A stretch of DNA of 64,000 nucleotides. It comes from Pleurostoma richardsiae (Eukaryota; Ascomycota; Sordariomycetes; Calosphaeriales; Pleurostomataceae). The position numbers and the translations under genes were made by a program. The notes beneath the pieces were generated by a model. The model was not told the origin of the DNA. It saw only the letters and a program-made list of their open reading frames with translations, and did not search any database. The stretch spans positions 310,001 to 374,000 of the forward strand of contig JANBVO010000029.1 of the NCBI GenBank assembly GCA_030052745.1. The letters are read 5' to 3'. Shown here in pieces: positions 1-10,893 of this stretch. The stretch's first letter is position 1. Every line of letters starts with the position of its first letter.

Positions 1-248
1 TTACCATAGCTTGATTGTTCGATATGTTTCTACCAGATTCGCTGCCTCTGTACAAGGTGACTCGGGAAGCTTTATTAGGTAGGTAGGGAGATTAGGGATA
101 CCATGAAACAGAATTTACAAAGGCTGAAAAGACAGTGTAGTCATGCCATCGTTGCCCCCAAAACAATCGCTCTTCTTCTCCATGCTTTATGTGATTCTCG
201 CCGATGAATCTACCCAGACCCACGACCTGAGGCAAGTTCTAGACCGCA

Positions 249-1798
249 TCAGTCGTCTCTCAACGGCAGCTTCCTCGTCTGCACGCCCGCCTGGCCGACA
301 CTGGCGTTCACGCCCCCGACGCCAATGGCCGATTGCTTCCGCTCAAATGGCCACCCCGGCGAGCTGGGGTTCTGCCGCGAGGGCGTACTCTTCTGCAGCG
401 TCCCGAAGGGGCTGACCGTCGTGCCAGCCTGCAGCCAGTTCTGGAGGGTCGGCGGGATCGACGACCTTGAGCTTGCAGACTGCGGTACTACGCCCGGCCC
501 AGAGGTCCCGACACCGGCTGTGGACGGCGTCCTGGGGAATAGAGTGAACGTTTGTGCCTTCTTCACTACGGGCGGGGGTGGGTTGCCCAGCACCGGAGCC
601 ATCCTCTCGTCTGTACTTGTCGCATAGCCCATTCCTCCCATCCTCTGTTCGTCAGCTCGGGGTGGGGACAGTGGCTCCTTGACGTCCTCCAGGAACCCGC
701 TCGGCCCGTACTGCGACGATGCGTAGCCGGGCTTCTGGCCCACCTCGGTTCTGGGGTAGCCGATGTCTCTCCGGGATAGCTCGCGGGACCGCCGCCGCTT
801 CTCGCGCTTGATACGGAGGACGAGCCAGCAGATGATGATAGTCAGCACAGAGGAGCCAACAAAGGTGGCCACGACGGCAATGACCACCTGTTGCATAGAT
901 ACCGCGGCGCCTTTAGCCTGGACGATTTCGTTCTGGGCATCGGCCTGTATAACAGTGTCAGCACTGCTCCGGACACAACATGGCAAGGGCCGGTTAAAGG
1001 AAGAGAACGGCCACTTACCCTAGCAAGCGTGGCATCCGCCTTGGCAGCCTGCACCATGCTCGCCGCCTGGCTCATGACGCTCTGCGCAGAGCCGCTCGCC
1101 GCAGCGATGACGCTCGCGGCGCTCGCCCCGGCACTGCTCGTCGCGCTGGCCAGGTTTGACGCGATCGCGACGCTCATGCTCGACTGCGCCGACGAGACCG
1201 CCCGGTCGGCCGACTCGGACGCCTGCTGGGCGCTCTGCTGCGCCTGCTGCAGGCTCTGCGACAGGCGCTGGCTCTCGGTCGAGAAGCGGCTGGCCGACTG
1301 CGACAGCTGCTGCGAGGACTGCGAGAGCTGCTGCGACGCCTGGCTGACCTGCCGCGAGGACTGGCTGAGAGACTGCAGCGCCGACTGCGCCGACTGTTGC
1401 GCCGACTGCAGGCGGCTGTTGAGATCGTCGATCTGCTGCTGAGACTGCCGCCGGAGGAGCATGTCGGGGGAGAAGGGCGGCGCGGTCGTGATTTGAGCTT
1501 CCTCCTCCTCAGTGGGCGTCCGCCTCCGTCGGAGCTCGCGCTGGGCTTCCTTCAGCTTCCTCTCCAGGTCCCTGTTGTCCTGCTCTAACTTCTGTACTGC
1601 ATCCACCGCCATTACGTCCGGTTCCGAGAGCATTCTCTTCCACAAAGGGTTTCCGCTACCCACGCCACCGGGCGTCTTGAGTCCCAGCCATCGAGCTTCG
1701 TGGGCCACCACCTCATCCCTCGCGCCGTCCTGCGCCCAGGCAGAACTTGACGAGAGAAGGAGGAGTAGTGTGAGTTGTATTAACCGTCTCTTTGCCAT
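249..1798 (-). CDS. Signal-anchored single-pass membrane protein with Ser/Gln-rich coiled ectodomain
   Basis: Two exons, 1798-1019 and 944-249, joined in phase 0 across a 74-nt GTAAGT...CAG intron; 491 aa. The ATG at 1798 is chosen because it opens directly into a signal peptide (MAKRRLIQL, then poly-Leu/Ser, ending near AWAQ). A charged heptad stretch (about residues 70-115) is followed by a long Ser/Gln/Ala tract (about 130-250) with repeated QLSQS-type units. One hydrophobic segment (about 279-303) is followed by a basic stop-transfer run (RIKREKRRR) and a Pro/Ser-rich cytoplasmic tail. The topology resembles fungal cell-surface sensors, but no WSC or Mid2 domain is visible, so the function is unknown. 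The gene model is firm, the role is not. Confidence 0.8.
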
Positions 1799-3518
1799 AG
1801 TCTTTGCTTGGTGGGCTACCTCTCTGAGGTCATGGCCAGACTGTTGATATGGTGACGGCAGTAAGACGGAGAGTTTTCGTAGGGATCGGAGAAAAAACAA
1901 CCAGGAGAAAGATCTCTGCGCTCTCACTTGATGTGCGCACAGGCTTACCAGGCCTTGATATGTGGCGGCTCCTCAGCCCATGAAAAACACACCCAGGAGG
2001 GCGTCATCGCGGGGTTTGGGCATGCCTCGAGACCCTGGCATATGCAATGCAGCGACCCCCGTCCTGCGAGGGAAAAAGCTTCCGCAAGGACCAACGAGCG
2101 AGCAGAGACCCAAGATGGCTTCTAGGGAATTGCCTGCATTGCAGCCGAGTGCACTGCACTAGCAACTGCATGACACCTTGACACCAAATCCATGAGGAGG
2201 CGTCAGTAGGATTCGTCGCTCCCAGTGCGGACCGAAGACATGGGAAGCTTGAGCACGGGCTCGCTTTGGTGGTTGGAAACCCACCCCAAACACGAAAGAC
2301 AGGTTGATCGCCGGATCGCCAAACCTTGTTCTTCATGCACCGAGAAAGCGGACCAGGTCGTACCGGGTTCTATCTGGCAAGCGATGGGGTGGACTCCGAG
2401 AAAAGCATCGCTAAACATCCCGGCTTCCTGGATGTTAGTTCTCTTCGGCATCAATCAACCCTGCTCTTCCGCTCACTTGACGTCTCAAGACAACCCCACA
2501 CTCAGCACCAGGGAAGAATTCAGTCTGCTCGATAACTCTGGTGAGCTTTTGACCAGTAGTCCTGCCATTAAGACCGGTCATTTTCCTTAAAGGCCCCTTG
2601 CTCCCTGACAGGCAATGACAGCTTGTCCTGATGGCCGGAAGACGGACGTCCGTTCTTACATGACAGATTCTGGAAAGCTGTGAGGACAAGGGTATGCCAT
2701 CACTTTAGGGACGGCGCGACGCTCTAAACTCTCGTGATCTCCTCGAAACTTGGAGGGCCAGAGACAATGGCTGTTTCGATGGCAAACCTCGCATCGACAA
2801 ACATAGAATAACGGGAGTCGATCGTATAAACAAGCCTTCCGTATTTCCTGCCAGGTACGATGATGGAAGCTATTCAGGCAGTAGATCCATTCCCAGGGCA
2901 GTTTATCCAGGCGAGCAAACATCAACTGTCTACGGAAGAGAGGCACTGGGGGACAGAGAAAGAGGGCGATCTAGACATTATCCGCGTCCATCCTTGTCGT
3001 CCAAACCGTCTCGTTTCGACGTCGTTTCTGTCAGACAGCTGAGCATGAGGCATTGATGTGACGAAGCACTGGCCGTTATGCGTCACTCGACGAACCACGT
3101 CCGGCCTCAGTCGAGATGTGGTTCATGGGCGAGGGGAACTGCCCCTTGATGAATAGCCAATACGTTTCCTAGTTTTCAGTACAGTATATACAGTCGAAGC
3201 CTCTCAATGCGACCGTCACAAGCACAACACGTCGTTGTCGTGCTCTGGTTATTTGCCGCATTCCCTGCCGACCCTAACAACCTAAACGCCAGCCATGCAC
3301 GCAGGTTGCCCCCCCGCAAACGCCGCCAGGCATTCTTCCTGCACCGTATCGTCAGCCGTCCTCAATATTAGTCTCTACACTTCTTTCCAAGTGTCCAGAT
3401 CTGAAGATCGTCCTGATCGGCCCGGTCCTGGATGCAATCTAGTTGCCTCTACCTGAGCCAAGGGATTAGTGGCTCTTGGCCCATGGCGTATCCCTTCCAC
3501 CACGCCTAGATCATCCCT
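1799..3518. other. Gene-free stretch
   Basis: 5' region of the membrane-protein gene and 3' flank of ERD2. Only short open frames are present, without recognisable protein or splice logic. Dinucleotide composition of 2041-2340 is normal by hand count (TpA/ApT about 0.3), so this is ordinary intergenic DNA. Confidence 0.6.
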
Positions 3519-4366
3519 TTATACAGGGAGCTTGAACTTCTTGCCCTTCAGAACCTTGGTGTAGTAGATCCAGAAGAAGTCGCTGTAGAGCACGGTCTGA
3601 ATGATTCCGGCAATCAGGGCGATGTAGTCCAACCCATGGCTCGTCTCCGTGAAGTACCGGTAAATCCAGTTAGGGATGTATAGGGCGCGGTACAGGCCCA
3701 GAGCGAACAGGTAGTGCGTCGTGATGGTCTCGGCCTCGCCGGTGCGCTGCAGCATGAAGAGCTGCGGCAGAATGGCGACTGACTCCAGCCAGATGGAGAA
3801 CGCCCACAGGATCTCGAACACCGAGTACTTGTAGGGGAATAGAATGGCCAGAACGGCGGCACCACCGAGCAGGTACTGGACGCGGAATGTGTCCGTGTTC
3901 GGGTCGTTCGTCGGCTTGTAGGCTGTCGTCATGAGGTAGACAATATAGCCTTGCGCAGAAATAAACAGGATCTTGAAGATGAAGTTGTAGATACTGTCAG
4001 TAGAGAATAGATCTAGCCGGACGCGTTAGTAAACATGCCACGCACGCCGTAGGCTCAGGCTTGCAGTACCAAGGTATCTTGTGATGTAGACTAGCAGATA
4101 GAGCGCTTGTGACTTGAAGGAAATGCCGGAACAGCTCTACACCGCGAGGTCAGCAACAAGGCTCGGGGCGCCCGGGAAGGCAACTGAAAGGGGGGAAAGA
4201 CGGACGTTGAGCTGGACCATCTTGTGGAGTAGAATGATGATAGAACCCAGATGGGAGAAGTCCGCTGCATAGAACTGGTCAGCGCATCATCCATGACGCT
4301 TGCGCAAGCACAGTATCGCCATGGGGATCCGTCCATACCTAGGACTCGGAAGATGTTGAGACCCAT
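3519..4366 (-). CDS. ERD2: ER lumen protein-retaining (HDEL) receptor ERD2
   Basis: Four exons: 4366-4339, 4264-4206, 4136-4070, 4012-3519; 215 aa, the family's usual length. The protein starts MGLNIFRVLADFSHL, continues through SCSGISFKSQALYLLVYITRYLD, and ends in GKKFKLPV; it is hydrophobic throughout (seven membrane segments in this family). ERD2 binds C-terminal HDEL/KDEL signals in the Golgi and returns escaped ER residents in COPI vesicles. The first exon is only 28 nt. The second intron has a weak GTCCGT donor, but only that junction restores the family spacing between LLHKM and SCSG. The fourth exon uses the upstream CTAG acceptor, giving RYLDLFSTDSIYNF. Identity is very secure. Confidence 0.95.
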
Positions 4367-5079
4367 CTTGACGCTCTGTTGCCGTGTTCTTGCTGGTCAG
4401 ATCGGGAACTTCGGTAGTCGCTGGTCATCAGGCGAGCAGCATCAATTGCTAGCCTTCGACGTCTGGCCGCAGGTTTGGTGAGTCTGGAGATCCGAGGTGT
4501 TGGAGCTCTAGAGAGGCTTTGCTAAGAAAGCTTGAACTGCCGGCTCTGAAGCTAGGAGAGGACACGAACGCGATTTGGCGATTGGTCTCTCATTGGACGT
4601 CACGGCTCCCGCAGCCAGGACAGCACGGGCCACTTGGATCAGGAACACGGCCTAGAAGCGGTGCCGTTCTTTAACCAGCAGTACGATATACAAATACCCC
4701 AAAGCTGCCGCTGTCTTCGTGTTGTTGGAATGTACTCATCTAACAGAACGCAAGTCTCCTGCATTCGCTGGCGCGATCCCCCAGTGACGCATTACCAAGC
4801 CGCCTCTGCCTGACAAAGCCGCCCGCAGTCGTGATGGAACATTCGATTGCTGAGATGGATTAAACCCAGCCCTCCGCCTTATCTTCGCTATTTTTACCTC
4901 CCTCATGCCGTCGATAAGAGGGACGAGAACTTGATAATTCATACATATAACAGCATATTTGCAGGTATATCAGCAGCGAATTCTATACTCGACTCTCGCT
5001 TTTGCATATCAGGACGCTGTCTCCTGACTCAACTTCGCAGCATTCACATCTACGAAACACACCTAATCCAACAGAAAGA
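4367..5079. other. Divergent intergenic region (ERD2 / WLM gene)
   Basis: Shared 5' region of about 0.7 kb between two divergent genes. It must hold both promoters and leaders. I see no clear core element or ORF. Confidence 0.5.
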
Positions 5080-6237
5080 ATGGCAGACTCTCAAACAGCG
5101 ACGCCCCAGCCGGCACCGACGCCTCCCCCAGCCGAACAGCACGCCGAGCAAACAAATAAGCCAGCCAAGGACAGCCCTTCCGTAGCCATCACGGTTTCGT
5201 ACGCCGGGCACACCCACACTTTCTCCTTCGAGTCCGACGCCGTCCTAGACGACCTCGTTGTCGCCTGTGGGACGATCCTGGGTGCCGAATATGACTGGCC
5301 CTCGGCCAAGTTCATCGCGCCCAAGGTCGGCCTCCTCAAGGCCTCCGACAAGCCCGACTTCCCCCTCGCCCCGCTGCATGACAAGAAGCTCAACCTGATG
5401 GTGCCCAAGGCCCAGGACATCAGCGACCTGCGCGCCGCCGAGGAGCGGAACAGAGCGTTCCAAGAGTACAGGGAGAGGCGCCTCGCGCAGGCGCGGCGGA
5501 ACCAGCGCTCCGCCCACCACCACCGCCACGGCGGCGGCGACGCCGCACGCGCGGCCGAGGAGTCGACGTACACGTTCCTGCAGCTGCGCCCGCTGCCGCA
5601 GTTCCCCGACCCGGAGCGCAGCCTGGCCTTCCTGCGGCGGCTGCGCGACGACCCGGGGATCCGGGCGGCGATGCGCCGGCACAAGTTCACGGTCGGGCTG
5701 CTGACGGAGATGGACCCGGCGAGCTACACGGAGTCGAGTCACGAGGGGACGACGCGCATCCTGGGGCTGAACCGCAACCAGGGCGAGGTCATCGAGCTGC
5801 GGCTGCGGACCGACGCGTACGACGGCTACAGGGACTACCGCACTATCCGCAAGACGCTGTGCCACGAGCTGGCGCACAACGTGCACGGCCCGCACGACAG
5901 GAACTTCTGGGACCTGTGCCACCAGATCGAGAGGGAGGTCGAGAGGGGGGACTGGAAGAGCGGGGGCAGGACGGTTGTTGAAGGGGAGTTCGCGCCAGAG
6001 AGGTCGGGCGCCGGCGACGAGGAAGAGGTCATGGACCACGGGGGGTGGACAGGCGGCGAGTTCGTGCTGGGCGGTGGAGAGGCCGGCTCCTCGTCGTCGT
6101 CTTCGGCGGCGGGCAGCGCCGGCGAGCCGCTGAGCCGGAGGGAGATACTGAGGAGGGCGGCCGAGGAGAGGATCAGGAAGATGAACGCGCAGATGCCGGA
6201 GAAGGGCAACGGGGAGGGCGGCAACAGGTCGTCATAG
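5080..6237 (+). CDS. Ubiquitin-like / WLM-domain metalloprotease
   Basis: Single exon, 385 aa, ATG at 5080 (AAAGAATGG context). After a Pro/Ala-rich leader comes a ubiquitin-like domain (about 40-115: VAITVSYAGHTHTFSF ... KLNLMV). A basic Arg/His linker follows, then a WLM domain (about 155-300) with the zincin site HELAH at 262-266 and the third ligand expected at His272 in HGPHD. The C-terminal 80 residues are acidic, then Ser/Gly-rich and basic. WLM proteins (Wss1/Spartan-like family) act in proteolysis of DNA-protein crosslinks and SUMO/ubiquitin-linked substrates. The UBL-WLM order matches the fission yeast ubiquitin/metalloprotease fusions. All zinc ligands are present, so it should be active. 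Confidence 0.88.
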   Translation: MADSQTATPQPAPTPPPAEQHAEQTNKPAKDSPSVAITVSYAGHTHTFSFESDAVLDDLVVACGTILGAEYDWPSAKFIAPKVGLLKASDKPDFPLAPLHDKKLNLMVPKAQDISDLRAAEERNRAFQEYRERRLAQARRNQRSAHHHRHGGGDAARAAEESTYTFLQLRPLPQFPDPERSLAFLRRLRDDPGIRAAMRRHKFTVGLLTEMDPASYTESSHEGTTRILGLNRNQGEVIELRLRTDAYDGYRDYRTIRKTLCHELAHNVHGPHDRNFWDLCHQIEREVERGDWKSGGRTVVEGEFAPERSGAGDEEEVMDHGGWTGGEFVLGGGEAGSSSSSSAAGSAGEPLSRREILRRAAEERIRKMNAQMPEKGNGEGGNRSS

Positions 6238-7031
6238 CGGACTGTGATTACCCTAGATCCTGTTTCTCTTTTTTGGGGGTTTCTCGGGTCCTACGGGCTT
6301 TATCATGGTAATAGCGTCTTTCGAGCGCGGCATCAGCACAGCGTCGGCGTTAGGCATGCTTCTCTGAACTGGATTCGGTAAGACGCTTGATAGATGATTT
6401 ACCACACAGCGCTTGCAAATGGAAGATAGACCGTTATTCATGTCTGATCTCTTGGGTATCTAGAGCTCTCTGAATGCTGTATTACTACAAGAACCTCCTC
6501 CCACACAGTCAAAGCAAGATGATGCCCCGGCTCCAGACCCTTTAGCCAACAAAGTGAAGCATTTTCCTTTGCGAGACCCATGAATTCCATACAAGCAGCA
6601 GCTATGATCCTGACAACATTGCCCTCCCTCAACGCACAGGGGGTTTCCCTTCCTCTATCAGCCTTGGAAAAGAAAAAGGCCGTAAGCTCTTGATGATATT
6701 GTTTCGTGCAGTGCAGACCCGAGACGGATCATTTGTAACAAGATCCGCTCCCCAATGATATCCAAACGCCGTTGTCATGCGTTTAAAAAAGATGCTTCCC
6801 GTGCTCGCCATGCCCTTGAAGCCGTTTCATTCAGACGCGGATCCGGGGAGGTGGTATATGTGATGTTTCCGGCAGTCATGGTAAGGCGCTATCCCGAGAG
6901 GCTCATCCGGTGCCGACGAGGTTTGCTTGCACGTCAATCATCACTTCTGTTCGTTCGAACAAGCGGAACAGCCTGGATTCGATTATCCCTGCACAACAGG
7001 CGGCTGGCTCGGCATGGAATGATGCGTCCTA
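6238..7031. other. Convergent 3' intergenic region
   Basis: 3' flanks of the WLM gene (+) and the LicD gene (-). Only short unsupported open frames. Confidence 0.5.
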
Positions 7032-8018
7032 TCATGACGAGATGTTCGGAGGCGGCACCTTATCCTTCTCGACCTTCTCCTTGTCATCCATTGATGGCGG
7101 AGGGGCGGGAGGCTCCGGGATCTTAACCCATTCCTTGAGTTCGGGTTCCCAGCGATGTCTATATCAAACGTCAACGTTGGCTCAAAAACAACAGCATCAT
7201 CGATTTGGCGCAAGCGGTACTCACCCTTGCCACTCGGTGGTGACCAGACTCTTCTGACCGTACTCTTCCGTCAGGATGCGGTCGAAGCTGTAGGGGATGG
7301 TGGCGGGGACGCCCTCGAACTCGCTCTCGCGCATGGGATAGAGGTCGCGGGTGCGGTAGCGGTGGTAGTTCTTGCAGCTCCAGATTCCGGGCATGCGGAC
7401 GGGGTCGCGCTCGGCGAGGCCGGTGATGTCAATGAACATGCCGTTGCTGAGGTCGATCCAGCGCGCGTCGATGACGTTCATACCGTCGCCGCGGTCGCGC
7501 TCGACGTGGTGCGGGTTGATGTCGAGCAGGTACGTCTTGGTCTGCTGCTCGCCCGTGGCCTCATTGACGTAGTGGTACTCGTGCATGGTGCGGTTGTAGT
7601 TCTTGCCTAGATAATACAGTGTCGTGGACGACACCTGCACGTCCAGGTCGTAGTCCCACGGCATGATCTGCCCATTCCACCACCAGCCCAACAGGGTGCC
7701 GTGGGCGAGCCATGTCTCGACACCTAAGGTGCGGAAGACGGTCAGGTAGCTCCGAATCAAGTGCCGTAGGTTCGGCCGGTGCTCGTCGTAAGGCACCTCC
7801 TCCTTGAAGTACCGTGCGTCGTAGTGGCCCAGCTCGTCGGTGCCACCTGGTTCATGGAAGTACTTGTTGTCTTTCTTCTTCGCCGGACCCTGCCCCGGTT
7901 CCCTAGCCTTGATGCGTGCGTGCCGCAAGGGACCTGGTAACCTGACCCCCGGTGCCTGACATAACGATAGTGGTAGAAAGGCCAGGGCCAGGAGCAGTAA
8001 GCTCTGTGCGCACTTCAT
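7032..8018 (-). CDS. LicD-family protein, Mnn4-like mannosylphosphate transfer
   Basis: Two exons, 8018-7225 and 7158-7032 (phase 2, GTGAGT donor, 66-nt intron); 306 aa. An N-terminal signal peptide or anchor (MKCAQSLLLLALAFLPLSLC) is followed by the LicD core. Its Asp motif PWDYDLDVQ is the nucleotidyl/phospho-transfer signature shared with fukutin and bacterial LicD. Further conserved stretches are LGVETWLAHGTLLGWWWNG and GMFIDITGLAERDP. The last exon ends in a Pro/Lys/Glu-rich tail (EWVKIPEPP ... VEKDKVPPPN). Fungal relatives such as Mnn4 add mannosylphosphate to glycans in the Golgi. The family is secure, the exact substrate is inferred. Confidence 0.88.
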
Positions 8019-10893
8019 AATTGCGACACTGCGGAAGGGTGATCGTCAAGCTTTAATTGTCGTCCTGCCGCATGAAGAACCGACCTCAGGAGCCACAAGC
8101 TGCTGCGGCACAGGAAGATCGGAAGCAGATCCTTTCAAGACCCCGAGAGCGACAGAGACGGCACGGCGCACGGGTGTCTTTAGCCGTTGGATACTCCCAG
8201 GAGCCTGGAGGGTAATCGGACCAGATACTCGTGAGGCTGGCGCTGGAGCCAAGCCCGAAGGAGTCGTCAACGGAAGAGAGAGGCTGATGCGACAGGGAGC
8301 GCCACTGTGACCAGTATGACGGAACGGATCTCGCGTAGTATATTGGCCTGGGGGTCACGGAGAGCACCGCCAGAAAGAGATTTGCCGGCGGTAGCACGCG
8401 AAGAGAAGCGTGAACTGGCGGCGAGCGAGACGAGTGAGGAGGATGAGGTGCGGCAGATAGATATTGGATGCAGGAGGAAGTCAGCCGCTCAGCCCTGGAG
8501 TGAGTAGGAGTACAGCCCGCAATGTGATTGTGCGGAAACGTCTGACAGGTGGCGCCGAGTGCGTCGAGACAGAATGTCAGACAGCCAAACAGCCGATAAG
8601 ACGGGACAATGGACGGAGCCGGCGGAGGCGGGAAGGACTGGGAAGACGAGAATATGTACAACAGGACCAGGACGAAGGAGAGGAACGGAGGCGGAAGGGT
8701 CGCGTGCTGAGTCGGCTGGAGTATGGAGTAGGTAGAGAGGAGTATTTACTGTGCGAGCGGCGCGGCACGCAAGGGTATCTCTAGGTAGGTGCTGGTAGCT
8801 TGCAGGCGTACATCCCCGGATTCCAATGATAGAAATTGACCTGAAATCGGCAAGGTGGGCGATTGCCTGTGCGAGGCATGGGGCATGCGATAGCGCCAGC
8901 TTCAGCCGGGACTACCATGTACATCAGGGGACCAGGGCAGGAAAAGGGCAGCCCAACGTCGAGCACCGGGACACGCATACGTAACGCAGCCGCGCCCTCA
9001 TCCCTTTTCGGTGGCACAGTGCCAGCACGCAAGTACCTGCTCCCGCTCCAGATAGTGAGACAGGTATCCGTACCTCCTCGAGATCTGAAGCCTCGTCTAA
9101 AAAAGGGAATTTGACATCGTTACCACAGAACAGAAAAAATACAAGACACGTTCAAGGTACCTGCAAGTATCTGTCAAAATATCGTCCATCGAGGGGCCCG
9201 CGGGCTCGCCACAGAAACAGGCAGGTTCTCGCGTGAGCATTTCCCTCTCGTGCAAAAGCGACGGATCCCTGGGCTGCAAATCTTCGCCAATAATAGGAGG
9301 TACCTTGTGTGGTACCAAGATCAATCGCTCGGATCAACCCCACACGCGACACTCTTTCTTCCCTCTCCTCCCTCTGGCTGCAGCCGCACTGTGCACGAAG
9401 AAACGCCGCTCCCTCCCCCCAACACCGAAACGTCTCCATCGTTGATTGATAAGTTGAGATGCCGAGTCATGAAACACAGCTGGTGACGTCGCCCTCTCGA
9501 CGTTAAGCTTTTTCGCGACTACCGAGATCCCCAAGCCAGACAGGGCAGAAACCACAGGCAGTTCAGGGTCCTTGGGGGCGTCGACCGCACCGTACTACTA
9601 CGCTCGACTACTCTTGAATCCTTGATATCCTGCCAATGCTGACAGCTGCTGTTCTCGCGGCACGTTTGCCGGCTTGGCACGTCCTATTCGCAGCCAATAC
9701 GAGCGATGTGCAGCAAACCCGGGCCTGCACCGTCAGGAAGCACTCGAAAGAGCCCGGCCAGCGGGAAATGAACCACCGACGTCCGCAGCACCAACGAGAG
9801 ACGCGCGGCCCTGGAAGGCCTCGAACACACACCACCCCCTTACAACCCCTTACTCACGCCCGTCTCCCTCCGCTCTGCAATCTGGCTGCGTGCGTTCATC
9901 TGAAGAGCTTGCGACTGACTGTTTCAGACTGCCGGTCGCTACTGTGCACCGATTTTTTAAAAGCTCAGGAAAATACACCGGCATCCCCGAAGTCTGATGA
10001 AGCCAAGGTCTAGCCGAGCCTCCCCGAGATGTGGTTCCCCGTCTGCTCCGCTGCAGAGTGGGCGTCACCGGCAAAGCGCGGGCCTTCAGTTGCCAGCTTC
10101 TCATTCACGGTGTACAAGGCCGGACTGCCCCGTTGGACTCAGACTCCGTACGTGACACGGCTATACACCGGAGTTGAAGTCCAAGCAATACACTCCTGTC
10201 CCGATGCCCTCCCAGCCTCCCTACCAGCCTCCATCTCCGTATCTACGGCTAGAGGGAAGACCGGAGCACACGGATCCCTTGGTGGTGCGAGAGATACGGC
10301 ACGGCAGGGAATTGACTTCATTGCATGACGTTGAGATTTGCTAGTCTCTGCTCGCGTGCCCTCCTGCCCGTCTGCTGTTAGCGACAGGCGTGCCAAGACC
10401 GCCGTCCCTTGTCTGTCGATGTCGGACGTCGATTCTAGTGGCTGTTGGGGTTCCATCGCCGCCACCTGCTGACAGCCACACAGTGCGCGACAGAATATCC
10501 CCCAGTACCCGGCACCTCTATGGACATTGGCAATCACAGCGGCTCAACTGTCACGAAGTTTGTCATATAACTCGGTCCTGTGCTCTGCCAACGCCTCAAG
10601 AACAATATCCGTGTTGCGTACGTACTGTACATGTTTGAAAAGCAGATCATGGTGTAACAGAGGTTGGTAGTGTCGGTTGCTCTGATTCGCTGTCCTCCTC
10701 GGACGAGATAAGCTCCAGCGTTTTGACCTTCCATCTTCGACCCGTGGCGTCCGGCTTATTGAAAGCCACAAAACAGCAGCCACTTCTTCAACATGCAGCC
10801 TCGCCGACATCGTACAGATAGTACAGATACTCACTTCATCAGACACCACCTTCGAACGATAACCGCACCAGCCCTGTCCGTAAAGCCTGTGAT
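8019..10893. other. Long gene-free stretch
   Basis: 5' side of the LicD gene and 3' side of EME1. The longest open frame (about 8086-8661, minus) lacks an ATG and reads as a low-complexity pyrimidine-rich leader. Scattered GGTACCT sites occur near 9155 and 9300. No protein-coding or tRNA signature found. Confidence 0.5.

Noticed and set aside
5245-6039. 264-codon frame antisense to the WLM gene
   Set aside because: Shadow of a GC-rich gene; the sense frame has the zincin motif.
8086-8661. 191-codon minus frame upstream of the LicD gene
   Set aside because: No ATG start and low-complexity Ser/Pro content; reads as a pyrimidine-rich leader.
9636-10013. 125-codon plus frame in the 8-10.9 kb gap
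   Set aside because: Biased composition, no motif and no conserved neighbour.
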